A DNA stretch of 64,000 nucleotides from Rouxiella sp. S1S-2 (GCF_009208105.1 NZ_WFKL01000001.1:496001-560000), one strand, 5' to 3'. Positions 12,707 to 23,211 are shown, counted from the first letter of the stretch. Notes: a model not told the origin generated them from the sequence alone. A program made the numbers and translations.

Positions 12707-13984
12707 ATGGCTACGTTAGAATTCAATGACCGCATGATGTTGGCGAGGCAATTACCTCTCAAGTCGGTAGCGCTGATCCTGGCAGGGGGGAGAGGTTCGC
12801 GTCTGAAAGACTTGACCAACACCCGTGCCAAACCCGCAGTCCATTTTGGCGGAAAGTTTCGCATTATCGATTTCGCACTCTCGAACTGCCTGAACTCCGG
12901 CATACGCCGTATTGGCGTGATTACGCAGTATCAGTCCCACACGCTGGTGCAGCACATTCAGCGCGGATGGTCTTTTCTTAATGAAGAGATGAACGAATTT
13001 GTGGACCTGCTGCCCGCACAGCAGCGACAAAGCACTGAGCATTGGTATAAAGGCACTGCCGATGCGGTCTACCAAAATCTGGACATTATTCGTCGCTATC
13101 GTGCCGAATACGTGGTGATTCTGGCGGGGGACCATATCTACAAAATGGACTACTCCCGCATGCTGATTGACCACGTTGAAAAGGGCGGAGAATGCACCGT
13201 TGCCTGCCTCGAAGTGCCGTTGTCCGAGGCCAGTGAGTTTGGTGTAATGGATGTCGCCGAAGACTACCAAATTAAGTCTTTCATTGAGAAACCCAAGGAC
13301 CCGCCGTCAATTCCCGGCCAGCCCGATAAGGCAATGGCCAGCATGGGGGTCTATATTTTCAATGCGGACTATTTGTTCAGGCTGTTGGAAGAGGACATGG
13401 CCAGCGAAGAGTCGAGCCACGATTTTGGGAAAGACATTATTCCTAAAATCACCCGTCAGGGTGTGGCCTGGGCGCATCCGTTCGGCCTGTCGTGCGTCAC
13501 CTCAAACACTGAGTTGCCGCCCTACTGGCGCGATGTGGGCACTATCGACGCCTACTGGCGTGCGAACCTTGACCTGGCGTCGGTGACGCCGGAGCTGGAT
13601 ATGTACGACACCAACTGGCCGATTCGCACCCATATGGAACCGCTACCGCCGGCGAAATTTGTGCAGGACCGCTCGGGCAGTCACGGCATGACCATGAACT
13701 CCCTCGTTTCCGGCGGCTGCATCGTTTCAGGGTCGGTGGTGGTGCATTCGGTGCTTTTTCCACGGGTGCGCATTAATTCATTTTGCAATATCGACTCAAG
13801 CATTCTATTACCTGATGTTGAGATTGGTCGGTCATGTCGTCTGCGTCGCTGTGTGATAGACAGAGCCTGCCAAATCCCTGAAGGAATGGTCATTGGCGAA
13901 AATGCAGAGGAAGACAGCAAGCGTTTTTATCGATCGGAAAGCGGGATCGTTCTGGTGACCCGCGCTATGTTGGCGAAATTATAA
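12707..13984 (+). CDS. glgC: Glucose-1-phosphate adenylyltransferase GlgC
   Basis: The 425-residue enzyme makes ADP-glucose from ATP and glucose-1-phosphate, the committed step of bacterial glycogen synthesis, classically activated by fructose-1,6-bisphosphate and inhibited by AMP. It shows the nucleotidyltransferase motif [40 protein letters not shown], the substrate-site sequence [18 protein letters not shown] and a C-terminal left-handed beta-helix region (from about 320). The start has AGGAAGG upstream. It lies 24 bp after glgX. Confidence 0.97.
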   Translation: MATLEFNDRMMLARQLPLKSVALILAGGRGSRLKDLTNTRAKPAVHFGGKFRIIDFALSNCLNSGIRRIGVITQYQSHTLVQHIQRGWSFLNEEMNEFVDLLPAQQRQSTEHWYKGTADAVYQNLDIIRRYRAEYVVILAGDHIYKMDYSRMLIDHVEKGGECTVACLEVPLSEASEFGVMDVAEDYQIKSFIEKPKDPPSIPGQPDKAMASMGVYIFNADYLFRLLEEDMASEESSHDFGKDIIPKITRQGVAWAHPFGLSCVTSNTELPPYWRDVGTIDAYWRANLDLASVTPELDMYDTNWPIRTHMEPLPPAKFVQDRSGSHGMTMNSLVSGGCIVSGSVVVHSVLFPRVRINSFCNIDSSILLPDVEIGRSCRLRRCVIDRACQIPEGMVIGENAEEDSKRFYRSESGIVLVTRAMLAKL

Positions 13985-14022
13985 AGCCTGCCGAAGACGA
14001 TCGAATTATTCACTTATTTCCT

Positions 14023-14051
14023 TTCACACCATTCGCTGTGTTTGGTGTGAA
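14023..14051. repeat. Hairpin in the glgC-glgA gap
   Basis: TTCACACCA (14023-14031) pairs perfectly with TGGTGTGAA (14043-14051), loop of 11 bases. It sits in the 85-bp gap before glgA, with no T tract. It could act as a processing or partial termination site that adjusts glgA-glgP relative to glgBXC. Its right arm resembles the hairpin after glgP. Confidence 0.5.
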
Positions 14052-14069
14052 GAAGTTTCAGGAGCGAGA

Positions 14070-15500
14070 ATGCAGGTTTTACATGTTTGTTCCGAGCTGT
14101 TTCCTCTGTTGAAAACCGGCGGTCTGGCAGACGTCGCCGGTGCGCTTCCCGCCGCGCAAATTGCCGAGGGAGACGATGTTCGCGTTTTGATCCCTGCTTT
14201 CCCCGATGTTAAAAAAGGCATCGGTGAGACCCAACTCGTTGGTACGCTGGACACGTTCGCTGGTCACGTTTCCCTGCTTTATGCCGTTTATCAGGGCGTG
14301 GGTGTTTATCTGATAGATACGCCAGGTTTATACGACAGGCCGGGCAGCCCCTATCATGATCAGTCTTCGAATGCCTATTCTGATAATCATCTGCGCTTTG
14401 CTCTGCTGAGCTGGATGGCCTGCGAGCTGGCCTGTGGTTTCGACAGTCACTGGAAGCCGGATGTCGTGCACGCTCACGACTGGCACGCGGGCCTGACATC
14501 GGCCTACATCGTGGCGCGCGGGCGTCCGGCGAAAACCGTGTTCACCGTGCATAATCTGGCGTTTCAGGGATTGTTCTTTGCCCACCATTTGGCCGAGCTG
14601 CAACTGCCCGCCGACTTTTTCCAGATGCACGGGCTGGAGTTTTATGGGCAGATTTCGTTCCTGAAAGCCGGGCTGTTTTATTCTGACCACGTCACCACCG
14701 TCAGTCCGACCTACGCCAAAGAGATCACGCAACCGGCGTTCGGCTACGGCATGGAGTCACTGCTGCTTGAGCGGCAGAATCAGGGCAAGCTGACCGGTAT
14801 TCTCAACGGCGTGGATGAAGCGATTTGGGAGCCAAAAACTGACGTGCTGCTGTCTGCACGCTACAGCGCCGACGACCTGCGCGCCAAATCGATTAATAAA
14901 ACCTATTTACAGCGGGCGATGGGACTGGACGTTGACGACTCGCGGCTAGTGTTTGCCGTGGTCAGCCGTCTCACCAGTCAAAAAGGGCTGGATTTAGTCC
15001 TTGAAGGCCTGCCAGAACTGCTTGAACAGGGCGGTCAACTGGCGGTGCTGGGCGCGGGCGATGCCGTTTTGCAGCAGGCTTTTCTGGCCGCCGCTGCCGA
15101 CCATCCGGGGCAAGTTGGCGTACAGTTGGGGTATCACGAGGCGTTCTCGCACCGCATTATCGCCGGGGCTGACGTCATCATGGTGCCAAGTCGTTTTGAA
15201 CCCTGCGGACTGACCCAGCTTTATGGATTGAAATATGGCACGCTGCCGCTGGTAAGACGCACCGGCGGACTGGCCGATACAGTTGTAGATTGTGCGCTTG
15301 AAAATCTGGCCGACGGTACGGCCAGTGGGTTTGTGTTTGAGGAGAGCACCGGAAAATCGCTGGGCAATGCGATTCGACGCGCTTTCGTGCTGTGGAGCCG
15401 ACCAAAACACTGGCGGCACGTTCAGCACCATGCGATGGGGATAGATTTTGGTTGGAAAGTAGCCGCTCAGGCTTATAAAAATCTTTATCAACGGCTGTGA
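14070..15500 (+). CDS. glgA: Glycogen synthase GlgA
   Basis: The 476-residue GT5 glucosyltransferase (E. coli 477) extends alpha-1,4 glucan from ADP-glucose. The N-terminal GT-B half starts [22 protein letters not shown], with the KTGGL ADP-glucose loop. [14 protein letters not shown] and TVHNLAFQG follow. The C-terminal half carries [20 protein letters not shown] and [34 protein letters not shown]. The ATG follows AGGAG. It is spaced 85 bp from glgC and 28 bp from glgP. Confidence 0.98.
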   Translation: MQVLHVCSELFPLLKTGGLADVAGALPAAQIAEGDDVRVLIPAFPDVKKGIGETQLVGTLDTFAGHVSLLYAVYQGVGVYLIDTPGLYDRPGSPYHDQSSNAYSDNHLRFALLSWMACELACGFDSHWKPDVVHAHDWHAGLTSAYIVARGRPAKTVFTVHNLAFQGLFFAHHLAELQLPADFFQMHGLEFYGQISFLKAGLFYSDHVTTVSPTYAKEITQPAFGYGMESLLLERQNQGKLTGILNGVDEAIWEPKTDVLLSARYSADDLRAKSINKTYLQRAMGLDVDDSRLVFAVVSRLTSQKGLDLVLEGLPELLEQGGQLAVLGAGDAVLQQAFLAAAADHPGQVGVQLGYHEAFSHRIIAGADVIMVPSRFEPCGLTQLYGLKYGTLPLVRRTGGLADTVVDCALENLADGTASGFVFEESTGKSLGNAIRRAFVLWSRPKHWRHVQHHAMGIDFGWKVAAQAYKNLYQRL

Positions 15501-15528
15501 ACCACAAACAAATTGGGAACATAACACT

Positions 15529-17976
15529 ATGACTTCACCGATTAACTACACCTCACCCACCGTCAGCATTGAGGCGCTTAAGCATTCAATCGCCTATAAG
15601 CTGATGTTTATCGTTGGTAAAGATCCCTCTGTGGCTAATCAGCACGACTGGTTAAATGCCACGCTGTTTGCCGTTCGCGATCGCATGGTCGAGCGCTGGC
15701 TGCGTTCAAATCGTCATCAGCTTTCACAGGACGTGCGACAGGTTTACTACCTGTCGATGGAGTTTCTGATTGGCCGCACGTTGTCCAATGCGCTGCTTTC
15801 GATGGGTATCTACGATGATACCAAGCAGGCGCTGGACGAGATGGGGCTGGATCTTGAGGAGTTGATTGGCGAGGAAAATGACCCCGGTTTAGGCAACGGT
15901 GGGTTAGGGCGACTGGCCGCCTGTTTCCTCGATTCGCTTGCGACGCTGGCTTTGCCGGGTCGCGGTTACGGCATTCGCTATGAATACGGCATGTTTTCAC
16001 AGAAAATAGTCAACGGCGAGCAGAAAGAGTCACCGGACTACTGGCTGGAATACGGTAATCCGTGGGAGTTTCAGCGTTACAACACCCGCTACAAAGTGCG
16101 CTTTGGCGGACGTTTGCAGCACGAGGGGTCAAAAACGCGCTGGCTCGAGACGGAAGAAGTGGTGGCCGTCGCCTATGATCAGGTTATCCCGGGTTTTGAC
16201 ACCGACGCCACTAACACGCTGCGACTGTGGGGTGCACAGGCCAGTAACGAAATTAACCTCGGCAAGTTCAATCAGGGCGATTACTTCGCCGCCGTCGAGG
16301 ATAAAAACCACTCAGAAAACGTGTCACGCGTGCTTTACCCTGACGATTCAACCTATTCGGGCCGCGAGCTGCGCCTGCGTCAGGAATACTTCCTGGTCTC
16401 GGCAACGGTGCAGGACATCCTTAATCGCCATTACATGACCCATAAAACCTTCACCAATCTGGCAGATAAAATCGCCATTCACCTCAATGACACCCATCCG
16501 GTACTGTCGATTCCCGAGCTGATGCGACTGTTGATCGACGAGCATAAGGTGAGCTGGCTTTCTGCGTGGGACACCGTGAGCCGCGTGTTCTCGTATACCA
16601 ACCATACGTTGATGACTGAAGCGCTGGAAACTTGGCCAGTGGACATGCTAGGCAAAATTTTGCCGCGCCATTTACAGCTGATTTTCGAGATTAACGAACA
16701 CTTCCTCAATCACGTGGAAGAGGTGCTGCCCGGCGACAATGAAATGAAATCGCGGGTATCGATTATTGATGAAAATAACGGCCGCAAGGTGCGCATGGCG
16801 TGGTTGGCGGTCATTGCCAGCCATAAGGTCAATGGCGTTTCGGCGCTGCATTCCGACCTGATGGTCAAGTCACTGTTTGCTGATTTTGCCAAAATTTACC
16901 CCGACCGTTTCTGCAATATGACCAACGGCGTTACGCCACGACGCTGGCTCGGATTAGCCAACAAGCCGCTTTCCGCACTGCTTGATGATGCCATCGGCCA
17001 TACCTGGCGAACCGATTTGAGCCAGTTGGCCGAGCTTAAGCAGGACATCGACTATCCAAGCTTTTTAAAGGCGCTGCAGAAGGCCAAGTATGAGAACAAA
17101 AAGCGTCTTGCCGCCTACGTTGGTGAGAAGCTGGGCGTGGTTATCGACCCCCACAGCCTGTTTGACGTGCAGATCAAGCGCATTCACGAGTACAAACGGC
17201 AACTGCTAAACGTGCTGCACGTGATTACCCGCTACAACCGAATCATTGACGATCCCGATGAAAACTTTGTTCCACGCACGGTTATTTTCGCCGGTAAAGC
17301 GGCTTCCGCCTACTATGCGGCCAAGCAGATCATTCGCTTGATCAATGATGTAGCGGACGTGATCAATAACGATCCGCGAACTAAAAACAAGCTGAAAGTG
17401 GTGTTCATTCCTAACTACAGCGTCAGTCTGGCACAGTTGATCATCCCTGCCGCGGATCTTTCTGAGCAGATCTCCTTGGCTGGTACCGAGGCGTCGGGCA
17501 CCAGCAACATGAAGTTTGCTCTCAACGGCGCGCTGACCATTGGTACCCTCGACGGCGCTAACGTTGAAATGCTGGAACACGTCGGCGAGGAGAATATTTT
17601 CATCTTTGGTAACACCACGCCGGAGGTGGAGGCCTTGCGTAACAATGGTTATAACCCGCACGAGTATTATGAGAACGATGAGGAACTGCACAAGGTGCTG
17701 ACCCAAATTGCGACCGGCACGTTCAGCCCCGGCGAGCCTAAGCGTTATCACAACCTGTTCGACAGTTTGGTCAATTTAGGCGATCACTACCAACTGCTGG
17801 CTGATTACCGCAGCTATATTGATACGCAGGATAAAGTTGACGAGCTGTATCAGCAGCAGGATGAGTGGTCACGCCGTGCGCTGCTTAATATTGCCAATAT
17901 GGGGTATTTCTCGTCCGACAGAACGATCAGTGAATATGCCGAGAAGATTTGGAATATAAAACCGGTAAAACTTTAG
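15529..17976 (+). CDS. glgP: Glycogen phosphorylase GlgP
   Basis: The 815-residue GT35 phosphorylase (same length as E. coli GlgP) releases glucose-1-phosphate from glycogen chain ends. Pyridoxal phosphate lysine is K662 in [47 protein letters not shown] and [18 protein letters not shown] segments are present. A second phosphorylase in the window (malP) differs in the N-terminal region. This one is assigned to glycogen by its place at the end of glgBXCAP. A terminator-like hairpin follows within 10 bp. Confidence 0.97.
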   Translation: MTSPINYTSPTVSIEALKHSIAYKLMFIVGKDPSVANQHDWLNATLFAVRDRMVERWLRSNRHQLSQDVRQVYYLSMEFLIGRTLSNALLSMGIYDDTKQALDEMGLDLEELIGEENDPGLGNGGLGRLAACFLDSLATLALPGRGYGIRYEYGMFSQKIVNGEQKESPDYWLEYGNPWEFQRYNTRYKVRFGGRLQHEGSKTRWLETEEVVAVAYDQVIPGFDTDATNTLRLWGAQASNEINLGKFNQGDYFAAVEDKNHSENVSRVLYPDDSTYSGRELRLRQEYFLVSATVQDILNRHYMTHKTFTNLADKIAIHLNDTHPVLSIPELMRLLIDEHKVSWLSAWDTVSRVFSYTNHTLMTEALETWPVDMLGKILPRHLQLIFEINEHFLNHVEEVLPGDNEMKSRVSIIDENNGRKVRMAWLAVIASHKVNGVSALHSDLMVKSLFADFAKIYPDRFCNMTNGVTPRRWLGLANKPLSALLDDAIGHTWRTDLSQLAELKQDIDYPSFLKALQKAKYENKKRLAAYVGEKLGVVIDPHSLFDVQIKRIHEYKRQLLNVLHVITRYNRIIDDPDENFVPRTVIFAGKAASAYYAAKQIIRLINDVADVINNDPRTKNKLKVVFIPNYSVSLAQLIIPAADLSEQISLAGTEASGTSNMKFALNGALTIGTLDGANVEMLEHVGEENIFIFGNTTPEVEALRNNGYNPHEYYENDEELHKVLTQIATGTFSPGEPKRYHNLFDSLVNLGDHYQLLADYRSYIDTQDKVDELYQQQDEWSRRALLNIANMGYFSSDRTISEYAEKIWNIKPVKL

Positions 17977-17983
17977 AACAGAT

Positions 17984-18014
17984 CTCCGCCCCAAACTTTT
18001 GGTGTGGAGTTTCT
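17984..18014 (+). terminator. Likely terminator after glgP
   Basis: CTCCGCCCCAAA (17984-17995) pairs with TTTGGTGTGGAG (17998-18009) at 10 of 12 positions, followed by TTTCT. The stem starts 7 bp after the glgP stop. The T tract is short, so strength is uncertain. Confidence 0.6.
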
Positions 18015-18023
18015 AATATGATC

Positions 18024-18052
18024 CCCTCCCCGTTAGGGGGAGGGTTAGGGGG
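18024..18052. repeat. G/C-rich inverted repeat between convergent glgP and glpD
   Basis: CCCTCCCC (18024-18031) faces GGGGGAGGG (18036-18044), continuing TTAGGGGG. The 13-base core GGGAGGGTTAGGG (18038-18050) recurs exactly after envZ (48062-48074), also between convergent genes. This suggests a dispersed intergenic repeat family, possibly acting as a terminator for glpD on the other strand. Confidence 0.6.
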
Positions 18053-18069
18053 CACAAGCGATGAAGAAC

Positions 18070-19581
18070 TTAAGACGCCAGCGACAGCCCTTTACGCTGC
18101 TGAGCGTGCTGCTTCAACCATTCGGCCACCCGCGCCTGCTGCGGTTTGGTTAGCCACATACCCAGCTTGGTACGGCGCCAAATTGCATCATCAAGCTCGA
18201 CGACCCACTCTTTTTCAACCAGATAGCGCAACTCTGCCTCGTAGAAATCATGGCCAAAGTTTTCACCCAATGAATCAAGGCCGGTCGCGTCGGCGAGAAT
18301 AATTTCACTCTGACTGCCGTAGGTGTGGGTGTATCGGCGGGCCAGCGATTCAGGCAACCAGCCGTGGCGACGGCGCAATTCTGCCGCATAGCTCTCTCTG
18401 CCCTCACCGATGTTACCCCCCGGCAGCAGGCCGTTTTTGGTCCACGCCGGACCCGCGTTAGGATAGTACTTCGACAGTTTCTCCATAGCGTGCTCGGCGA
18501 GCTTACGATAAGTGGTCAGCTTGCCGCCGAAAATAGACAGCAGCGGCGCTTTACCGTGGTCATCGTGAACGTCCAGGGTGTAATCGCGGGTGATTTTCTG
18601 TGCCGAGTCCGACTCATCGTCACACAGTGGGCGCACGCCTGAATAGGTCCAGACAATGTCTTCGCGCGTCAGCTGTTTCTTGAAATAGCTGTTATAGATT
18701 TTTAACAGATAATTAATTTCGTCGTCGTCGATTTCTACGTTTTTCGGGTCGCCATGATACTCCACGTCGGTAGTACCAATAATAGAAAACTCGTCCATCC
18801 ACGGGATAACGAAGGCGATACGATTGTCTTCGTTTTGAAGAATGTAAGATTGTGGCTCACTGTGAACGCGTGGAACCACAATATGGCTGCCTTTAATCAG
18901 GCGAATACCGTACGGTGATTTCAGCTTCAGGCCGTCGTCGAACAGCTGTTTTACCCACGGACCCGCCGCGTTTACCAGGCCTTTGGCACGGAAGGTATGG
19001 GTTTTACCGGTATCAATATCCTGAGCTTCAACTATCCACAGGTTGTTTTCACGCCATGCGCGATTCACACGAGTGCGGGTTCGAACTTCGCCGCCCCGTT
19101 CTTCGACTTCTTGAGCGTTAAGCACGACTAAACGTGCATCGTCTACCCAACAGTCAGAATATTCGAATCCACGGGTGATTTCCGGCTTCAACACCGAATT
19201 CTGGCCAAATTTCAGGCCTTCACTGCCCGGCAGGCTGGTACGTTTACCCAGATGGTCGTACATAAACAGACCAATGCGGATCATCCAGGCCGGACGCAAG
19301 TGTGGCTGGTGCGGCAGACGAAAACGCATAGGGAAGGCAATATGTGGTGCCAGTTTGAGCAGAACTTCACGTTCGGCCAGTGCTTCGCTTACCAAACGAA
19401 ACTCGTAGTGTTCCAGATAGCGCAAGCCGCCGTGGATCAGTTTTGTACTGGCCGAGGAGGTTGCGCAGGCCAAGTCTTGCGCTTCAAGCAGCAGAACGGA
19501 TAGCCCGCGGCCCGCCGCATCCGCAGCGATACCGGTACCGTTTATACCGCCACCAATTACGATCAAGTCTTTGGTTTCCAC
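18070..19581 (-). CDS. glpD: Aerobic glycerol-3-phosphate dehydrogenase GlpD
   Basis: This 503-residue FAD-dependent peripheral inner-membrane enzyme oxidises sn-glycerol-3-phosphate to dihydroxyacetone phosphate and reduces ubiquinone. The N-terminal dinucleotide fold DLIVIGGGINGTGIAADAAGRG and the signatures CATSSASTKLIHGGLRYLEHYEF and FGGKLTTYRKLAEHAMEKL are complete. I use the GTG at 19581 (VETKDLIVI), with GGAGG 8 bases upstream. The longer frame from 19665 runs through the operator region and has no homology. GlpR-like operators overlap its leader. It is downstream of glpR on the same strand. Confidence 0.96.
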   Translation of the reverse strand: METKDLIVIGGGINGTGIAADAAGRGLSVLLLEAQDLACATSSASTKLIHGGLRYLEHYEFRLVSEALAEREVLLKLAPHIAFPMRFRLPHQPHLRPAWMIRIGLFMYDHLGKRTSLPGSEGLKFGQNSVLKPEITRGFEYSDCWVDDARLVVLNAQEVEERGGEVRTRTRVNRAWRENNLWIVEAQDIDTGKTHTFRAKGLVNAAGPWVKQLFDDGLKLKSPYGIRLIKGSHIVVPRVHSEPQSYILQNEDNRIAFVIPWMDEFSIIGTTDVEYHGDPKNVEIDDDEINYLLKIYNSYFKKQLTREDIVWTYSGVRPLCDDESDSAQKITRDYTLDVHDDHGKAPLLSIFGGKLTTYRKLAEHAMEKLSKYYPNAGPAWTKNGLLPGGNIGEGRESYAAELRRRHGWLPESLARRYTHTYGSQSEIILADATGLDSLGENFGHDFYEAELRYLVEKEWVVELDDAIWRRTKLGMWLTKPQQARVAEWLKQHAQQRKGLSLAS

Positions 19582-19595
19582 GTCATCTTCCTCCA

Positions 19596-19637
19596 GATGT
19601 TCGTTATAGCTCTTTAATGTTCGTTTTCGCTCATTAT
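19596..19637. promoter_or_regulatory. Two candidate GlpR operators in the glpD leader
   Basis: AATGTTCGTTTTCGCTCATT (19616-19635) matches 18 of 20 positions of the published GlpR operator consensus WATKYTCGWW-AWCGMTAAWT. GATGTTCGTTATAGCTCTTT (19597-19616) matches about 16. The two are in tandem just upstream of the glpD start, which fits repression by the GlpR encoded next door and relief by glycerol-3-phosphate. Confidence 0.65.
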
Positions 19638-19850
19638 TGTAATCGATAACCAACAAACAAGCCAAGAGTTAACCAAATAAAAACATTCATGCGTGATGTA
19701 GGTAACATTTTTACCTAGATTTAACGGGAAGGGATGACAGAATGATGAAAATTTCATCCGGCTTTTCGTTATTGCGCGTTTTAGGGGCATCAAAGGAGGT
19801 TAAGCGAACAACAATGAAAGCGGAATAATAGAAGGAATTAGACGGGTGTG

Positions 19851-19878
19851 GCCGGGAAGTCGTGAGGCACTTCCCGGC
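19851..19878. repeat. Perfect hairpin downstream of glpR
   Basis: GCCGGGAAGT (19851-19860) pairs with ACTTCCCGGC (19869-19878), 10 bp perfect with an 8-base loop, 16 bp past the glpR stop. On the minus strand no T tract follows, so it may be a weak terminator or RNA-stabilising hairpin between glpR and glpD. The remaining 19638-19850 should hold the glpD promoter. Confidence 0.6.
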
Positions 19879-19893
19879 ATTTATCTATGCTAA

Positions 19894-20652
19894 TTAGCAG
19901 AGTTCTAACTGAACTTCGTACTTGTTAATCAGCGCCATCACGCTTTCCGGTGGCTTCTGATCGGTAAACATATAGTCGATAAGACTCATATTTCCGAGGT
20001 TAACCATCGCGTTACGCCCAAACTTGGAATGGTCGGTTACCAACATCACATTGCGCGAGTTCTCGATAATCGCGCGTTTGATGCGCGCTTCATGATAGTC
20101 AAACTCGAGCAGCGAGCCGTCCATATCAATCCCGCTTATCCCTAAAATGCCGTAATCGAGGCGGAACTGAGAGATAAAATCGAGCGTGGCTTCGCCCATG
20201 ATGCCGCCGTCGCGGCTGCGTACTTCGCCCCCGGCCAACAGAATGCGGAAGTCCTCTTTAGAGGTCAGTAAGGTTGCCACATTGAGGTTATTAGTGACGA
20301 TTCGCAGGTCACGATGATTAATCAGCGCGTGGGCGACCGCTTCCGGCGTAGTGCCGATATCGATAAACAGTGTTGAACCATCGGGTATCTGGCTTGCCAC
20401 CCGGGCGGCAATGCGCGCCTTTTGATCAGACCACATCACCTTGCGGTCATTATAGGCGGCGTTGACCGAACTCGAAGGCAGTGCCGCACCGCCGTGATGA
20501 CGATGAATCTTGTTCTGTTCGGCCAAATCATTGAGGTCGCGCCGAATCGTTTGCGGGCTGACGGCAAAATGCTCAACCAGCTCTTCGGTACTGACATAAC
20601 TTTGCTGACGCACCAGCTCGACAATGGCGTCATGACGTTGTGTTTGTTTCAC
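19894..20652 (-). CDS. glpR: GlpR, DeoR-family repressor of the glp regulon
   Basis: The 252-residue protein, the same length as in E. coli, has an N-terminal DeoR helix-turn-helix (MKQTQRHDAIVELVRQQ, VSTEELVEHFAVSPQTIRRDLNDL) and a C-terminal sugar-phosphate sensor domain (GSTLFIDIGTTPEAVAHAL, LLAGGEVRSRDGGIMGEATLDFI). It represses glycerol-3-phosphate genes in the absence of inducer. The start codon is GTG, behind AGGGGA, 9 bp after the glpG stop. In E. coli glpEGR and glpD are divergent; here glpR reads toward glpD on the same strand. Confidence 0.95.
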   Translation of the reverse strand: MKQTQRHDAIVELVRQQSYVSTEELVEHFAVSPQTIRRDLNDLAEQNKIHRHHGGAALPSSSVNAAYNDRKVMWSDQKARIAARVASQIPDGSTLFIDIGTTPEAVAHALINHRDLRIVTNNLNVATLLTSKEDFRILLAGGEVRSRDGGIMGEATLDFISQFRLDYGILGISGIDMDGSLLEFDYHEARIKRAIIENSRNVMLVTDHSKFGRNAMVNLGNMSLIDYMFTDQKPPESVMALINKYEVQLELC

Positions 20653-20661
20653 CTAAATCCC

Positions 20662-21498
20662 CTAGCTGCGTTTCATGCGTGGCGCACGCGTATCGCAAAA
20701 AGCCATGATAAGACCCACCACCAAACCAAACACATGTGCGGCGTTGGCGATTGCGAGGCCCATCACATTAAAGTAACCCAGCACCAGCCAGGCGATAGCG
20801 AAAACCATCAAACCTCGCGGCAGGGAGAGCTGGCTTTCAGGTTTGAGTTCGCCCGTAAGCCACACATAGCCCATCAGCGCATAGACTACGCCCGACAGAC
20901 CCCCGAAATATATACCGCTGAAAATAGACTGTCCCCAGCCGCTAAGCAATGCCGAAATTAGTGCGATAGTAAACAGTTTGCCGCTGCCGAGGCGTTTTTC
21001 AACCGGGCCGCCCAAATACCACCACCACATCACATTAAACAGAATGTGCATCAGTGAAAAATGCAGGAAGGCCGGGGTGAACCAACGCCAAAGCTCAACG
21101 TACTGACTGCTGTCAACCGGCCAGGCCAGCCACTGCATCACCAGCTGGTCGCCGTAAATTTGCTGAATAATGTAGACCACGATGCAGATGACCATCACCG
21201 CCATCGTCAGTGGACCGGCCTGGCTGCGAATTCTCTGCCAGTATGAGTAGTGCTCGTAGGTGAGTTTGGTTTGGGTATTCCCTGCACTCCAACTCGCGGC
21301 CTGATAGCGGGAATTTAAAGGATCTTTTATAAAGATTGCCAGTTCGGCTTCAACTTCCTCCAGCCGAGATTCATCCTCAAGCCAGATTTGGACTTCTTGT
21401 CCGTCTTGCTTCACCTGCAACTGAACGCCACGCGTTGCCATATAATCGACAAACGCCTGTGCGATACGGGGGTTTGTCAGGCTGAAAACTCTTGTCAT
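20662..21498 (-). CDS. glpG: Rhomboid intramembrane serine protease GlpG
   Basis: The 278-residue inner-membrane protease cleaves helices of membrane substrates. A cytosolic N-terminal domain covers about residues 1-90, then six membrane segments. The catalytic dyad is S202 in [10 protein letters not shown] and H255 in [11 protein letters not shown]. The [14 protein letters not shown] motif is the rhomboid HxxxN signature in TM2. It is normally co-transcribed between glpE and glpR. Here glpE is separated by an opposite-strand gene, so glpGR must use its own promoter in the AT-rich gap upstream. Confidence 0.96.
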   Translation of the reverse strand: MTRVFSLTNPRIAQAFVDYMATRGVQLQVKQDGQEVQIWLEDESRLEEVEAELAIFIKDPLNSRYQAASWSAGNTQTKLTYEHYSYWQRIRSQAGPLTMAVMVICIVVYIIQQIYGDQLVMQWLAWPVDSSQYVELWRWFTPAFLHFSLMHILFNVMWWWYLGGPVEKRLGSGKLFTIALISALLSGWGQSIFSGIYFGGLSGVVYALMGYVWLTGELKPESQLSLPRGLMVFAIAWLVLGYFNVMGLAIANAAHVFGLVVGLIMAFCDTRAPRMKRS

Positions 21499-22134
21499 AT
21501 TGTTCCGCTGATCCTGTAATCTTCTGATTTTGAATGAATATTATACATTAACGCGAGTGCAAAGGTGAGCTTTCACCCCTGACAAAGAACAATTGATTAT
21601 AACGTCAGCAATCTTCGCTGTATGCCAGATAAATGACTATTAATGTGTCCGATGATCCTGACAAAACCTGATGAGGAGGAGTGTTTCATTTTACCTGGCG
21701 AATCGACGGGCTACCGCTACTGAAAGAATCACGTTTTTATATTTCGTAGACTGAATTAATTCGATGATTAAATTGGTGATGTAAACCCTACGGAGTTTTT
21801 GCTGGATTAATAAACTCAGATCACAAATAGATAAAAATAATTTGACAAATAATGTGTGATGTAAGAAATGTATTGTTTTAAAAAAATCCGCTCCTTTTTT
21901 ATGCTTATGAATAAGGCGGAAATACCCATTGCTTACCTAAATACCTATTAAGAGTGGAGGTATTTTAAGCGGGTATTTATAATTATCAATTAAAACTGTA
22001 AATGCGTAGTAACACATGCGCGTAGCGAATAAAATTATGAGTTTTTAGTTCTATGTAAAGTTTGCGTAAATTAACATTATGCTATATGCTCTCATTTTGA
22101 CATTAATCTTCATATTAATCAAAGAGTAATGGTC
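21499..22134. other. AT-rich gap upstream of glpG and the acyltransferase
   Basis: About 635 bp with no supported gene, clearly richer in A+T than the flanks. It separates two divergent genes (glpG and the acyltransferase) and so must hold both promoters. Apart from the nested inverted repeat at 21920-21978 I see no defined site. The base composition fits recently acquired DNA or H-NS-bound DNA; that is inference. Confidence 0.6.
21920..21978. repeat. Nested inverted repeat built from an AAATACCY motif
   Basis: An outer pair AAATACCC (21920-21927) / GGGTATTT (21971-21978) encloses an inner pair AAATACCT (21939-21946) / AGGTATTT (21958-21965). All four arms are variants of one 8-base motif, so the region could form a cruciform or be four protein half-sites. 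It lies about 150 bp upstream of the acyltransferase gene. Confidence 0.6.
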
Positions 22135-23211
22135 ATGCAGCATATTCGTGCACTCGACGGCGTTCGTGGTATTGCCGTGCTTATCGTTATGTTTTTTCAT
22201 CTTGAAATTCCGGGTTTTTCTCTGGGTTGGGCTGGCGTTCCGCTATTCTTTTGCCTGTCGGGATTTTTAATAACAGGTATTTTGCTCGAGCAAAAAAAAC
22301 GACCTTTTAAAGAGTACCTGGGCAGCTTTCTCTATAACAGGCTGCTGAGAATATTCCCTCTATTCTATGCTTACTTGTTAATCAACTACCTTTACCTCAA
22401 GGCCACCGGTCACTCCTCTGACGGTTATCTGTGGTTTGTTCTTTATCTGCAGAATATATATATCGGCTTAACCGGCACGACGCCGGGGTTTGTTATCCAA
22501 ACCTGGTCACTGGCAGCAGAAGAACAGTTTTATTGGTTATGGCCGCTGGTTATTTTCTTTTTGAAAGAGAAGACCATGGTGAAAGTATTCATCGTCTTCA
22601 TTATTTTTTCAGTCTGGGCGCGGAGCTTCATTTACCATGCTTCTGGTGACAATCCCTACATGTTCAATGCGACAGTGCTAAGTTGCACCGATGGGCTAAT
22701 TTTGGGCGCGCTGTTCGCAAAAATAAAAGACCATAAGCATGCCGCTTCGGTCGCCGTGGGCCTGTTGGTGGCCGGTATTGCTGTCTCTTACTATGCCATT
22801 GTGACTACCGGCTTTGACGCATTTTGGCTGCCGTCAGGCTGGGTGGGCAAGTGTGGCTACCTTGCAACTTCTCTGGCGATGGTTTTCAGTGCGCTGATTT
22901 TCTTTGTCTACAAATGGGATAAGGAGGCGACGGTAAATCCGTTGAAGCAAGTCTTGAAAAGCCGCTTTCTGGTCTACACGGGGAAGATTAGCTACGGCCT
23001 TTATATGTGGCATCTTGCCTGTTTCTACGCCATTACACTCATATTCAAGAAGCTGGGAATGGGCAATCACAACCTGATGTATTACGCTCTTGCGATGTTG
23101 GCAGCCTATGTCGTCTCCACGCTGTCCTTCTACTTGTTCGAGGTTCACTTCCTTAAGTTGAAGAAAAAGAGCAAAGCCCGAGCTGCCGAGAGAAAAGAGT
23201 TAGTGTTTTAA
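22135..23211 (+). CDS. Membrane acyltransferase of the OafA/YrhL (acyltransferase_3) family
   Basis: The 358-residue polytopic membrane protein has about ten hydrophobic segments. Family motifs are RALDGVRGIAVLIVMFFH, with the catalytic-type histidine, GWAGVPLFFCLSGFLITGILL, the R-x-x-R-I-F-P box NRLLRIFPLFYAY and TWSLAAEEQFYWLWP. Such proteins move acetyl or other acyl groups onto surface glycans (O-antigen, peptidoglycan, exopolysaccharide). The acceptor cannot be told from sequence. No attached SGNH domain is present. ATG 22135 is favoured over 22129, which sits too close to GAG. It is flanked by AT-rich DNA and splits the glpE-glpG pair, which suggests insertion. Confidence 0.85.
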   Translation: MQHIRALDGVRGIAVLIVMFFHLEIPGFSLGWAGVPLFFCLSGFLITGILLEQKKRPFKEYLGSFLYNRLLRIFPLFYAYLLINYLYLKATGHSSDGYLWFVLYLQNIYIGLTGTTPGFVIQTWSLAAEEQFYWLWPLVIFFLKEKTMVKVFIVFIIFSVWARSFIYHASGDNPYMFNATVLSCTDGLILGALFAKIKDHKHAASVAVGLLVAGIAVSYYAIVTTGFDAFWLPSGWVGKCGYLATSLAMVFSALIFFVYKWDKEATVNPLKQVLKSRFLVYTGKISYGLYMWHLACFYAITLIFKKLGMGNHNLMYYALAMLAAYVVSTLSFYLFEVHFLKLKKKSKARAAERKELVF

